Source: Dryocosmus kuriphilus
Lineage: Eukaryota > Arthropoda > Insecta > Hymenoptera > Cynipidae
DNA: 64,000 nt
Assembly (NCBI GenBank): GCA_038277395.1
Contig: CM076191.1
Span: 99,559,588-99,623,587, forward strand
Direction: 5' to 3'
The position numbers were made by a program, and so were the translations under genes. Below, piece after piece: positions 22,849-33,172 of the stretch. The notes under the pieces are model-generated. The model did not search any database. It worked only from the letters and a program-made list of their open reading frames with translations, and had not been told where the DNA came from. The first letter of the stretch is position 1, and each line of letters opens with the position of its first letter.

Positions 22849-23710
22849 AAAAAATCTGCCCACTTCGCGGGCACATTCTCATTGCGCGCTTCGCGTTCGG
22901 ATGTTTGTTGTCCTTGCACATCATGCTCGGTATTCGTTACTTGGGTCTCAAAATTTCAAAACACCTACTTTTAATGAGATTATTAAATTTGAATTTTTTA
23001 TTAAAATTTATAAAAGAAATTATTTTACTCAAGGCTGTATCGACCTTAAGGAATACATTCTCGTCATGACACTCGCGCTTCGTGCTCGACAAATAAATTT
23101 TCTTTAAACACATTGTAGCTTGGTAAAGTTTTTTTGTGATTTTCCAAATTTTCACAATGCATCTGTTCAAAAAAAATGATAGAAAGCAAATGTGTAGATT
23201 TTCTTGAGGTGAACATTCTCGTTTCTTTCGTATATATCTTGCATAGTTTGGCGGGAAATTTGAGCTTTCAATTTTTAATAACGTTTTCTCGATTAAAACG
23301 AAAACCGTGCATTTAATAAAAAAATGGTTAATACAAAATTTGTTGATTTTTTTGAGGTGAACAATTTTATTCTGCATAGTTTCTTTGTGTCTTGCATAGT
23401 TTAGCCGGAAAATTGATTTTTTGATTTTGTGAAAACCGTTTTTGTTGGATAAAACCATAACCACTGGTCAAAAACCGCTGGTTAACGAAGTTGTCCTTAC
23501 TTTTTACGCCAATCCGAATAGTCCTTCGAAAGTTATCATGGGAAAAGACGAAAACGACGACGAAGACGACAACGACAACAAACAGACACCGTCGTAAAAC
23601 ATGTTCTTTCGGATTCAGGGGGTCACTATACGTGGAGATATAATGAAAGTCGCGAAAGTCAGTTTTCACATAAAGCTAATACATTTTTCATTGAGATGAG
23701 AATGTAAAAA
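22849..23710 (+). repeat. HINE-like repeat, array copy 1
   Basis: The left end is 'aaaatctgcccacttcgcgg' with hairpin cluster 22855-22920. Central repeats follow, then an AAAACGACGACGAAGACGACA block at about 23549-23580, ending at GAGATGAGAATGT about 23694-23706. It opens a head-to-tail array running to 27.2 kb. Confidence 0.65.
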
Positions 23711-23958
23711 TACCTCTTTGTCATTTGTAATATCTTCCTGCATCGTTTTGGAGAAAAATGTGAAAAAATTTTCGGGGGAAGAAATGTCTTACCCCGCGTA
23801 AAAATGAAAAAGTACCTTCCTTATATAAGCAGAAAATTTTAAAAAATATTTTAAAAAAGAAAAACCGTGGGGCCTTCCAGAAAGTCTTTTTTATTTTTTT
23901 CAACGAATTTTGAAATTCAGAAAAGGAGATTTTCTGGAAGACTCCACCTTTATTATTT
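23711..23958 (+). repeat. Array spacer, copy 1
   Basis: About 250 bp, nearly identical to 26183-26436. It contains 'tttgtaatatcttcctgcat', 'gaagaaatgtcttaccccgc' and 'accgtggggccttccagaaa'. An inverted relation exists between 'ccttccagaaagtc' and 'ttttctggaagact'. It lies between HINE-like copies in both occurrences, so it was duplicated with them. Confidence 0.7.
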
Positions 23959-25198
23959 AAAAAATCTGCCCGCTTCGCGGGCACATTCTCATCGCGCGCT
24001 TCGCGCGAAGTATGAGCGCGCCTAGGGCGCGCGTCTGTTGGCACTCGCGCTTCGCGCTCGATAAATTATTCACCTCGCGCTACGCGCTCGGTGTTTATGG
24101 ATCGTATAAACCTTTAAATTAAAAATGCCAAAAGGAACTATTTTACTTAAGGCTCTATCGCCATTAAGGAATACATTCTCATCATGACACTCGCGCTTCG
24201 CGCTCGATAATTACATTGTTTTAAAAGACATTGTAGATTGGTAAAATTTTTTTTTATGATTTTCCAAATTTTCACAATACAGGTTTTCGGTTCTTAAAAG
24301 TAAAACGATGAGTCTTATAAATAAATTTTGTAGCTCTTTCCAAGGTGAACAATTCTGCTTGTTAATATTTTCTCATATCTTGCATAGTTTTGCTGAAAAG
24401 TGGTTTTCTTTATATTTCATAACATATTTCACGAATAACTCAAAAAATACGCGTCTGCTCAAAAAAATGGTAGAGAGTAAATTTGTAGATCTTTTTGAGG
24501 TGAACAACTTTGTTTCTTATGATTTTTCCGTATCCTTCATAGTTTGGCGGGAAATTTGAAATTTTATTTAATTTTTAATAACGTTTTATCGATTAAAACA
24601 AAAACCGTGCATTTTATCAAAAAATCGTTGAAGCAAAATTTGTAGATCTTTTTAAATTGAACAACTTTGTTCTTTACCATTTTTTTGTCTCTTGAATATT
24701 TTGGCGGGAAACCACAGTTTTTTAATTTTAAAAGCGTTTTCTTGATTAAAACAAAAACCGTTAATTTGATCGAAAAACGATTAAGACAAAATTTGTAGAT
24801 TTTTTTGAGATGAACAATTTTACTTTCTGACGTTTTTTTTGTATCTCTCATAGTTTAGTCGGAAAATGAATTTCTTGATTTTGTGTAAACCGTTTTTGAT
24901 GGATAAAACCATAACCGTCGGTCAAAAACCGCTGGTTAACGAACTCGTCCTTTCTATTTGGACCTTAAAGTAGTGTGTCAAAGCGCAATCCAATCCGATT
25001 AGTCCTTCGAAAGTTATCGTGGGAACGACAACGACGACAACGACGACAACAACGACGACAACGCCAACAGACAGACAGACACGGTCGTAAAAACCATTTT
25101 TTTCGGATTCAGGAGGTCTTAAAACGTGGAGATTTCATGAAATCCGCGAAAGTAAAATTTTGCATAAATCTAATACCTTCTCTGATGAGAATGTAAAA
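23959..25198 (+). repeat. HINE-like repeat, array copy 2 (full length)
   Basis: A complete copy in plus orientation. It runs from the CCCGCTTCGCGGG hairpin end (23967-23980) and palindrome cluster, through central repeats of about 153 bp and a CGACGACAACGACGACAACA block (about 25026-25062), to the GATGAGAATGT end. The next copy begins immediately, sharing the A-run at 25195-25200. Confidence 0.7.
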
Positions 25199-26182
25199 AA
25201 ATCTGCCCGCTTCGCGGGCACATTCTCATCGCGCGAAGTATGAGCGCGCCTAGGTCGCGCGCCTAACGGCGCTCGCGCTTCGCGTTCGATAGATTATTTA
25301 CCTCGCGCTACGCCCTCGGTGTTTATGGATCGTATAAACCTTTAACTTAAAAATTACAAAAGAAATGATTTTACTTAAGGCTCTATCGCCCTTAAGGAAT
25401 ACATTCTCATCATTCTCTCTCTCTTTCCAAGGTGAACAATTCTGCTTGTTAATATTTTCTCATATCATGCATAGTTTTGCTGAAAAATTTTTTTCTTTGT
25501 ATTTCATAACATATTTCACGAATAACTCAAAAACTACGCGTCTGTTCAAAAAAATGATAGAAAGCAAATTTGTAGATCTTTTTGAGGTGAACATTATCAT
25601 TTTTTTCGTATCTTGCATAGTTTAGCGGGAAATTTGAGTTTTTAATTTTTAATAACGTTTTCTCGATTAAAACAAAAACCGTGCATTTAATCAAAAAATG
25701 GTTAATATAAAATTTGTAGATCTTTCTGAGGTGAACAACTTTGTTTATTATAATTTCTTTCGTATTTTGAATATTTTAGCAAGAAACCACGGTTTTTTAT
25801 TTTTAATAACGTTTTATCGATTAAAACAAAAACCGTGTATTTTATAAAAAAACGGTTAAAATAAAGTTTGTAGATTTTTTGGCGTGAACAATTTTATCCT
25901 GCATCGTTTTTTTTTTTGTATCTTGCATAGTTTAGCCGGAAAATTGATTTTTTGATTTTGTGAAAACCGTTTTTGTTGGATGAAACTATAACCACTGGTC
26001 AAAATCCGCTGGTTAACGACAACGACGACGTCGAAGACAACGACAACAAACAGACACCGTCGTAAAACATGTTTTTTCGGATTCAGGGGGTCACTAAACG
26101 TGGAGATTTAATGAAATCCGCGAAAGTCAGTTTTCACATAAAGCTAATAGCTACATTTTTCATTGAGATGAGAATGTAAAAA
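25199..26182 (+). repeat. HINE-like repeat, array copy 3
   Basis: It starts directly at the previous copy's end with no intervening host sequence. It shows the hairpin cluster (25200-25320), fewer central repeats, a CGACAACGACGACGTCGAAG block at about 26016-26045, and the GAGATGAGAATGT end. Confidence 0.7.
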
Positions 26183-26436
26183 TACCTCTTTGTCATTTGT
26201 AATATCTTGCTGCATCGCTTTGGGGAAAAATGTGAAAATTCATTTTTCGGGGGAAGAAATGTCTTACCCCGCGTGAAAATGAAAAAGTACCTTCCTTATA
26301 TAAGCAGAAACTTTTAAAAAGTATTTTAAAAAAGAAAGACCGTGGGGCCTTCCAGAGAGTCTTTTTTATTTTTTTCAACGAATTTTGAAATTCAGAAAAG
26401 AAGATTTTCTGAAAGACCGCACCTTTATTGTTTAAA
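26183..26436 (+). repeat. Array spacer, copy 2
   Basis: Near-identical to 23711-23958 at an offset of about 2.47 kb, and followed by another HINE-like copy in both cases. Confidence 0.7.
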
Positions 26437-27221
26437 AAAAACCTGCCCGCTTCGCGGGCACATTTTCATCGCCCGAAGTATGAGCGCGCCTATTGGCGCT
26501 CACGCTTCGCGCTCAATAGGTTATTTACCTCTCGCTACGCGCTCGAGGCTTATGGATCGTATAAACCTTTAAATTAAAAATTACAAAAAAAGAAATTATT
26601 TTACTTAAGGCTCTATCGCCCTTAAGGAATACATTCTCATCATTCTCTCTCTCTTTCCAAGGTGAACAATTCTGCTTGTTAATATTTTCTCATATCTTGC
26701 ATAGTTTTGCTGAAAAGTTTTTTTCTTTGTATTTCATAACATATTTCACGAATAACTCAAAAACTACGCGTCTGTTCAAAAAAATGATAGAAAGCAAATT
26801 TGTAGATCTTTTTGAGGTGAATATTATCATTTTTTTCGTATCTTGCATAGTTAAGCGGGAAATTTGAGTTTTTAATTTTTAATAACGTTTTCTCGATTAA
26901 AACAAAAACCGTGCATTTAATCAAAAAATGGTTAATACAAAATTTGTAGATCTTGTTGAGTTGAACAACTTTGTTTATTATCATTTCTTCGTATCTTGCA
27001 TAGTTTGGCAGGAAATTTGAATTTTTGAGTTTTAATAACGTTTTCTCGATTAAAACAAAAACCGTGCATTTTATCGAAAAATAATTAATACAAAATTTGT
27101 AAATCTTTTTAGGATAAACAGTTTTTGTTATATACATATTTTCTGTATCTCGCATAGTTTAGCCGGAAAATGGATTTTTTGATTTTATGAAAACCATTTT
27201 TGATGGATAAAACCATAACCT
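26437..27221 (+). repeat. HINE-like repeat, array copy 4 (right-truncated)
   Basis: The hairpin end is at 26443-26460, with central repeats to about 27210. It breaks off at 'gataaaaccataacctttaa', before the CGACAA block and terminal inverted repeat. The GC-rich island begins just beyond. Confidence 0.65.
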
Positions 27222-27600
27222 TTAATGTCTGAAATTACCTGAGAATAAAATTGCTCGAGTTTAGATAAAACAGGTTTTTACAACCGTCCTTTCTTGACGA
27301 AATTAAAAGTCAAAGTGTGGTTTTGTTTTGAAAATGCACTATTTCGCGAAATACATGAGAAAAGACGGAAGGGAATCTTAGTGCCTTGGCCTCTATTCAC
27401 CTCTACTTCGAGGAACCCGTAGAGAGTTTCCGAGAAATATACCCAAACAAATGTATTCCGTCGACATCCGACGTCACAATCACGATATTTAGACTTTCAT
27501 ACAGATGGCGCCAACGACTCGGAAGTCTCTTCCGAATCGGTGGCGCGATCATAAAAAGGGAAAGGGGCGAAAACGGAGAAAGAGGGCGCCAGTTGGCTCG
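27222..27600. other. ORF-less flank of the GC-rich island
   Basis: Composition becomes less AT-rich rightwards. It holds 'atggcgccaacgactcggaa' at about 27504-27523. No supportable gene; frames at 27386-27663 overlap on both strands without a domain. Confidence 0.45.
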
Positions 27601-27603
27601 AAG

Positions 27604-27870
27604 CTGATTGGTTATAGAAATTTTTGCGCTCGAAAGGGAGAAAGAGGGCGCCAGTTGACTCAAAACTGATTGGTTATAGCAATTCTCGCGCGCGAAAGGG
27701 AAAAAGAAGGCGCCAGTTGGCTCGAGGCTGATTGGTTATAGAAATTCTCGCGCGCGAAAAGGAAAAAGGGGGCGCCAAGTATCTGTAAGCCGATTGGCTC
27801 CAGGGGAGGGGGAGCGCAAAGAACATAAAGAGGGCGCGAATTAATTCCGGGCTGATTGGTTCCGCGGACT
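27604..27870 (+). promoter_or_regulatory. Array of five 62 bp units with CCAAT (NF-Y) and E2F-like sites
   Basis: CTGATTGG, the NF-Y/CCAAT-box core read on this strand, occurs at 27604, 27666, 27728 and 27852, with CCGATTGG at 27790. The five boxes are spaced exactly 62 bp apart. Most units also contain TCGCGCGCGAAA or a related GCGCGCGAA, resembling E2F sites (TTTCGCGC on the other strand), and GGCGCCA. No similar block occurs elsewhere in the window. Repeated NF-Y and E2F-like sites are typical of strong, cell-cycle-linked promoters or LTR enhancers. Which transcript it would drive is unknown. Downstream lies ORF-less repetitive sequence with a polyadenylation signal at 28912. Confidence 0.6.
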
Positions 27871-28007
27871 TTTGCGCGCGGAATAGAGAATAAAAAAAAG
27901 AGGGCGTTATTGAGCATTGAAGGGGGCTGGCTAGACTGTGAGGCCGATCCATCGCTATCTTTTTTTGGCAGCCATCAGCCAGAGTGGACGGATAGTCATC
28001 ACAGCAA

Positions 28008-28335
28008 AAGATAAGTAATAACGCGAAAACAATTTAAGTGTCGGTGTAATTTTGTGTAGTTGCGTGCGGGGTCGGTCTGGTAGCCGCGCGAGATAAAAGT
28101 GATAACGCGTGGGTAAAGATAAGTAATAGCGCGAAAACAATTTAAGTGTCGGTGTAATTGTGTGTAGTTGCTCATGGGGGTTCGATCGGGTGGCCGCGCG
28201 AGATGGGGGTGATAACGCGTGGGTAAAGATAAGTAATAGCGCGAAAAAATTTAAGTGTCGGTGTAATTGTGTGTAGTTGCTCGTGGGGGTTCGGTCGGGT
28301 AACCGCGCGAGATAGAAGTGATAACGCGTGTGTTA
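28008..28335 (+). repeat. Three tandem units of about 109 bp
   Basis: The units start at the ATAAGTAATA motif (28011, 28119, 28229). Each contains 'atttaagtgtcggtgtaatt', a GTGTAGTTGC segment, a GGGTTCGGTCGGGT-like segment and 'gataacgcgtg'. They are GC-richer than the surroundings and have no conserved ORF. They could be transcribed leader repeats downstream of the CCAAT array. Confidence 0.8.
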
Positions 28336-28509
28336 ATTCGAGGATCGGTGGAAGCAAGGGAATTGTTTAACGTGTGTGCAGTTCGCGTTTCGGCATAATT
28401 AGAGGAATCCTTCACGTGTTTTGGATTGGGCGCATATTGATTGGTACGCGGCCGCGTTTGGGTGGAGTTTTGGCAACTCAGTCGGATACTCGCGTGTAGT
28501 ACAATTTAG

Positions 28510-28800
28510 TCGACAGCACATGTTCCGTATGTGTTGTCGAGCGGCAAATGAATTGAACTCTCCCGCAAGTGGGAGTGATTTTCGTTCATCCTCACGTGGT
28601 GAACGACTCGTTATTTTTTGCATGCCAAATTACATTATCACATCAATTGTCAACTGCCCACGGGGACGATTTGACTGTGTTAGGAACTGACAATTCCGCA
28701 CAGCACTGCATTTGCCGTCGAGCGGTAAATGAATCTGCACTCTCCCGCAAGTGGGAGTGATTTTCGTTCATCCTCACGTGGTGAACGACTCGTTCGCAGC
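28510..28800 (+). repeat. Duplicated hairpin-forming module
   Basis: The segment beginning GTCGAGCGG at 28536 recurs at 28717 (180-181 bp offset). Each copy has a hairpin on CTCCC-GCAAGT-GGGAG followed by one on CGTTCA...TGAACG. The first copy is preceded by a further stem, CGACA.CACAT / ATGTG.TGTCG (about 28510-28539). Conservation of stems and loops in both copies suggests selected RNA or DNA structure, but no family is recognised. Confidence 0.6.
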
Positions 28801-28911
28801 GCTGCGCATTTTTGTTTCATAAGTATAATTTTTCATCACGTTCTTGTTTAATCACAATATTGTATTCAAATAGTTTGCCTATTCAAAGGTTTGGGTTGTT
28901 TTTGGTTCTTC

Positions 28912-28960
28912 AATAAAAAGGGTTTTTTGCACTTTGCTTTTTCCCTTTAAGTTGTGTGTT
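28912..28960 (+). terminator. Candidate polyadenylation site
   Basis: AATAAA at 28912-28917 is followed within 40 nt by a GT-rich 'aagttgtgtgttttatttc' stretch. This fits a cleavage/polyadenylation site for a transcript initiated at or after the CCAAT array. Confidence 0.4.
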
Positions 28961-29170
28961 TTATTTCTTACCTTTCTTCGCATCCCCTTTATTTAATTGA
29001 CTTGGAAAGCTTGAAGTTAGATTTAAAATTTAAAGATTTATAAGAAATAATTAGTGCGAATCATTTCAGCCTATTCATGGTGAATCGACTGGAAGTTAAA
29101 ACTACACAACAAAATGGAATCAAAATAAAACGTCATCTTTTTAAAACTGCTTTCTTGATTTCTTATCTAA

Positions 29171-30129
29171 TTTTTACATTCTCATCTCAATGAGAAGGTA
29201 TTAGGTTTATGTGAAAACTGACTTTCGCGGATTTCTTGAAATCTCCACGCTTCGTGACTCCCTGAATCCGAAAAACCATGTTTTACGTTGGTGTCTGTCC
29301 GGCGTTGTTGTTGGTGTTGTCGTTGTCTGTTACCACGATAACTTTCGAACGACTAATCGGATTGAATTGCACTTTGGCAGGCTTGTTTGAAGGGTAAAGG
29401 GTAAGGGCGAGTTCGTTAACCAGCATTTTTGGGCCACCGGTTATGGTTTTATCCGTCAAAAACGGTTTTTACAAAATACAAAAATCCATTTTTCGAGTAA
29501 ACTATGAGAGATACAAAAAAATGTGAGAGAATAAAATTGTTCATCTTAAAAAAATCTACAAATTTTGTCTTAACCGTTTTTTGATGAAATGAACGGTTTT
29601 TGTTTTAATCAAGAAAACGCTATTAAAATTAAAAAACTCTGGTTGCCCGCCAAACTATTCAAGATAAAAGATAATGGTAAAAAACAAAGTTGTTCAGCTT
29701 AAAAAGATCTACAAATTTTGTTTAAACTATATTTTGATAAAATGCACGGTTTTCGTTTTAATCGAGAAAACGTTATTAAAAATCAAAAATTTCAAATTTC
29801 CTGCCAAACTATGCAAGACACGGAAAAATGGTAATAAACAAAGTTATTCACCTTAAAAAGATCTACAAATTTTTTTTTCTATGATTTTTTTGAGCAGACG
29901 CGTAGTTTTTGAGTTATTCGTGAAATATGTTATGAAATATAAAGAAAACCACTTTTCAGCAAAACTATGCAAGATATGAGAAAATATTAACAAGCAGAAT
30001 TATTCACCTTCCAGAGACCTAAAAATTATCTTAAAACTATTTTTTGATACAACCCATGCTTTATTCATTAAACGTATAATACTGTTCTTTTAAACAAAAA
30101 ACTCATTACTATACTGTCAGTAAAAAGTT
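29171..30129 (-). repeat. HINE-like repeat copy
   Basis: It starts TTTTTACATTCTCATCTCAA. A GTTGTTGTTGGTGTTGTCG block lies at about 29304-29322, then central repeats. It ends in 'ttattcattaaacgtata', the reverse complement of 'acacgtttaatgaagaaagt' in the 11.7 kb copy. Confidence 0.65.
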
Positions 30130-30262
30130 ATTAAAAGTTATTGAAAAATCTGCCCGCTACTCAGGCGCATTCTCATCACGTTTCTCGTGTTCAATAATCA
30201 ATGAAATTATATCTAAAACGTAAATTTCTTCATTTTTTACATAGTTTGGCTGAAAAATGCAA
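30130..30262 (+). repeat. Short HINE-like hairpin-end fragment
   Basis: 'aaaaatctgcccgctactca', 'cattctcatcacgtttctcg', then 'tttggctgaaaaatgcaatt'. Reverse-complement counterpart of 11591-11731. Confidence 0.6.
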
Positions 30263-31055
30263 TTTTTACATTCTCATCTCAATGAGAAGGTATTAGTTTT
30301 ATGTGAAAACTGACTTTCGCGGATTTCTTGAAATATCCACGTTTCGTGACCCCCTGAATCCGAAAAACGATGTTTTACGTTGGTGTGCGGCGTTGTTGGC
30401 GTCGTTGTTGTCACCGGCGTTGTTGTTGGTGTTGTCGTTGTCTGTTACCACGATAACTTTCGAAGGACTAATCGGATTGAATTGCGCTTTGGCAGGCTTA
30501 TTTGAAGGGTAAAAGGTAAGGACGAGTTCGTTAAGCAGCAATTTTGGACCAACAGTTATGGTTTTATCCGTCAAAAACGGTTTCTACAAAATACAAAAAT
30601 CCATTTTTCGACTAAACTATGAGAGATACAAAAAAATGTATGGAAGTAAAATTGTTCATCTTAAGAACATCTACAAATATTGTTTTAACTATTTTTTGAT
30701 GAAACGAACGGTTTTTGTTTTAATCAAGAAAACGCTATTAAATTTTAAAAACTCTGGTTTCCCGACAAACTATTCAAGATGCAAAAAAATGGTAAAGATC
30801 AGAGTTATTCAATTTAAAAAGACCTACAAATGTTGTTTCAATCATTTTTTGATAAAAATGCACGGTTTTTGTGTTAATCGAGAAACCGTTATTAAAAATA
30901 AAAAATTTCAAATTTCCCGCCAAAATATGCAAGATAGGGAAAAATAATAATGAACAAAGTTGTTCGCCTCAAAAAGATCTACAAATTTTCTTCCTATCAT
31001 TTTTTTGAGCAGACGCGTACTTTTTGAGTTATTCGTGAAATATGTTATGAAATAT
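30263..31055 (-). repeat. HINE-like repeat, part 1 (interrupted by the gypsy element)
   Basis: It runs from TTTTTACATTCTCATCTCAA to 'tatgttatgaaatat', where the gypsy LTR begins. The same sequence continues at 47492 ('atataaagaaaaccac'), exactly as in the uninterrupted copy at 29925-29955. This proves the insertion point. Confidence 0.8.
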
Positions 31056-31273
31056 TGTGGTCCAAAAATTACGAACTTTTTCTTTTTAAAAATGTTTTTA
31101 TTCTGGCTGCGCCAGTACCAAGGTTGTTACATTGAATGAATACGTTGAATACGGTAAACAAAAAGTAGACGTGTACAGTGTCTAAATGCGTATTGAGCCA
31201 GTCATGAGACCAGTGGCTCTTTATATACATTTTATGTCGTCATAACGTCGTAATAATATGCTTTCACTCGACA
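31056..31273 (-). repeat. Gypsy 3' LTR
   Basis: On the plus strand it starts TGTGGTCCAAAAATT and ends CACTCGACA. It matches 47274-47491 with about four substitutions (for example ccaagg/ccatgg and cagtgtc/cagagtc). Confidence 0.95.
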
Positions 31274-31286
31274 CCTCCCCCCCATA
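31274..31286 (-). promoter_or_regulatory. Polypurine tract of the gypsy element
   Basis: Minus-strand ATGGGGGGGAGG lies immediately upstream of the 3' LTR. This is the expected position for plus-strand DNA priming in LTR retroelements. Confidence 0.8.
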
Positions 31287-31356
31287 GGTAAATTTTTATT
31301 ACGAAGTAAGAATAATTGAAAAATGTTTTTTCCTCCCCCCTTTTTTTACCTGAAAT

Positions 31357-33172
31357 TTATATTTCTTCTTCTTTCGTATTTCTGACAAGTGCGGTTAATG
31401 GGGTGGTAGCACTATGGTATACTGCATGAGCTACTGGCGCGGTTTCCTGGTGGTAGATTGTTGTGTTATCCCTTGTTTTATATATTATTTTCCCGCATGG
31501 GGTGTTGGTGACCAGACATTTTATTAATTTTCGTAATCCACATTTCCAAAGTATTCCTAGGATTAGGATTGCCAAACTGGTATACCCAATTTTTTCCAGT
31601 ATTGTCGTTCCTGTGTTCCACCAAGAGTATTGACGTCTGACGTTCAAAGTCTCTGTGTAATCTTGTTCAGCCTCCTCTAATGTTTTTGCTGACTCCTTGA
31701 GTTGTGTCAGATCTAGATTTATCCCGTGAAATATCGGTAACGGAGCTTCTGAATCATTCAAGAAAGTGACCCTTAGTTTTGAAATATTTAATTTTATCTC
31801 ATTCTGGGTAACTGGTTCTTCCTTTGAATAGTGAGTTGTTGGCAAAAATGCATCTGTTTCCGTGATAGCCTTACAGTGGTCCTCTAATGTTAATATTATT
31901 GGCTTGTTTATGTTGACCATGGAATCAGTCATTGCTGGGCATTTTATTATTAGGGTCTCTTCTTTTGTTGGTAATATGTACCATTGGTAACCGTTAGAAA
32001 AACTATGTACAAAGGTTTCCTTTAATTTGAAGAACTTCTCTTTGCATTGCTCGCCTTTTTTATTTATTTTCCATCCTAGGCAGCTTGGTTCGTTAGTAAT
32101 TTTCCTTATTGAGTTCTTTATTCTGCAATTGTATCGTTCCCCTGCATGATGACATTCATCCTTTTTGATGTATGTATATTGGATTTTGTCCTTAGACAGG
32201 GCGATTAATCCATCATAAATTCCTTCGTAAATAAAATATCCGTATGTTGCATATGGGTGAGGTAATCTGACGAATTGTACAGCATCGTATATTTCGATGT
32301 TTGGTATGGGTGTTTGAATGTTGTAGACTAGCTTTTCGTTAATTAGAGCAATGCTGATCTTGCTGATTCGTAAATATAGGAAATAGTAATTCTCGTCTAA
32401 TTGAAATGGTATTTGTGCGAAGAGATTTGCATTTATTTTCGCTAATGCCTTCATAAAATTTTTTGGAGTTACTATTCTCGGCGATATATTTCCATTGTTT
32501 GCCTCACTTATGGCATTCTCTATGTCTTCTATTATTTCTCCGATGTTTTCTAGGTGAATTTCCATTTCCAACATCATATTTAGAATTTGATTGTTGTATC
32601 GTAATGAACCTGTTATATTTGCTGTTTTCGTTGCTAAGGATTCTAATTGTTGTAGGTCTACATGTTGTTGTGACTTGATTTCTTCCAGCTTATGTAATGT
32701 AGCCTGAATCACAATAGTCTGGTTTCTAATTAATATAGCTCCCTCTTGCTTTATTGTATACCTCATCAATGTCATTACTTATTCTCTCGGCGTCATTGGC
32801 ATTCATATTTCCAAATAGGAGTTTGATTCCTGATCCTATAAAATTGAACAGACCCCTTTTTGTTCTTCTTGCCGCGAGTCGTAATAGAGTGTCAATCCGT
32901 GTATCTAGTTTTAGTATTCTTTCAATAGTGGCTTTAATACTCTGTTTCATTGTGGATTCTTTGTTCTTGTGGCAATTCTTGTCTAGCGATAACCCATGAT
33001 TTAGTAGTTGTCCGATGTCTTCTTTTACGTCTTCTAGGTTTATGAAATGGATCGTGTTCCATATTTCGTTGAATAATCGGCATTCAAAAAGTTTTTCTGT
33101 CACGATGGGCTGGAGCTTTTCGGTGATATTATAATCTCCGCCCACAATCCAAATCTGGAACAATGATTTCAT
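31357..33172 (-). pseudogene. env: Gypsy env, F-protein-type envelope glycoprotein, frameshifted
   Basis: Two frames cover one Env: 33172-32726 (148 codons) and 32775-31357 (472 codons). The N-terminal part has a furin-type RTKR site at residues 103-106, followed by a Gly/Phe-rich segment of fusion-peptide type, as in the baculovirus F-like Env of insect errantiviruses. The C-terminal part has several Cys residues, a hydrophobic membrane anchor about 60-75 residues from the end and a cytoplasmic tail. A frameshift in the 32726-32775 overlap separates the two, so this copy cannot make a full Env. Its ATG overlaps the pol stop as ATGA (33169-33172). In relatives env is usually made from a spliced mRNA; I did not identify the splice sites. 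Confidence 0.85.

Noticed and set aside
24564..24851. Recurring conserved peptides such as KIYKFCINHFLIKCTVFVLIEKTLLK
   Set aside because: They come from the roughly 153 bp central repeats, appear in many copies on one strand and frame by virtue of DNA conservation, and contain no initiation or domain evidence.
22849..27221. Possible CRISPR-like array because of regularly spaced palindromes
   Set aside because: The repeat units are long, diverged, contain nested simple repeats and lie in a eukaryotic genome; no unique spacers of uniform length and no cas genes.
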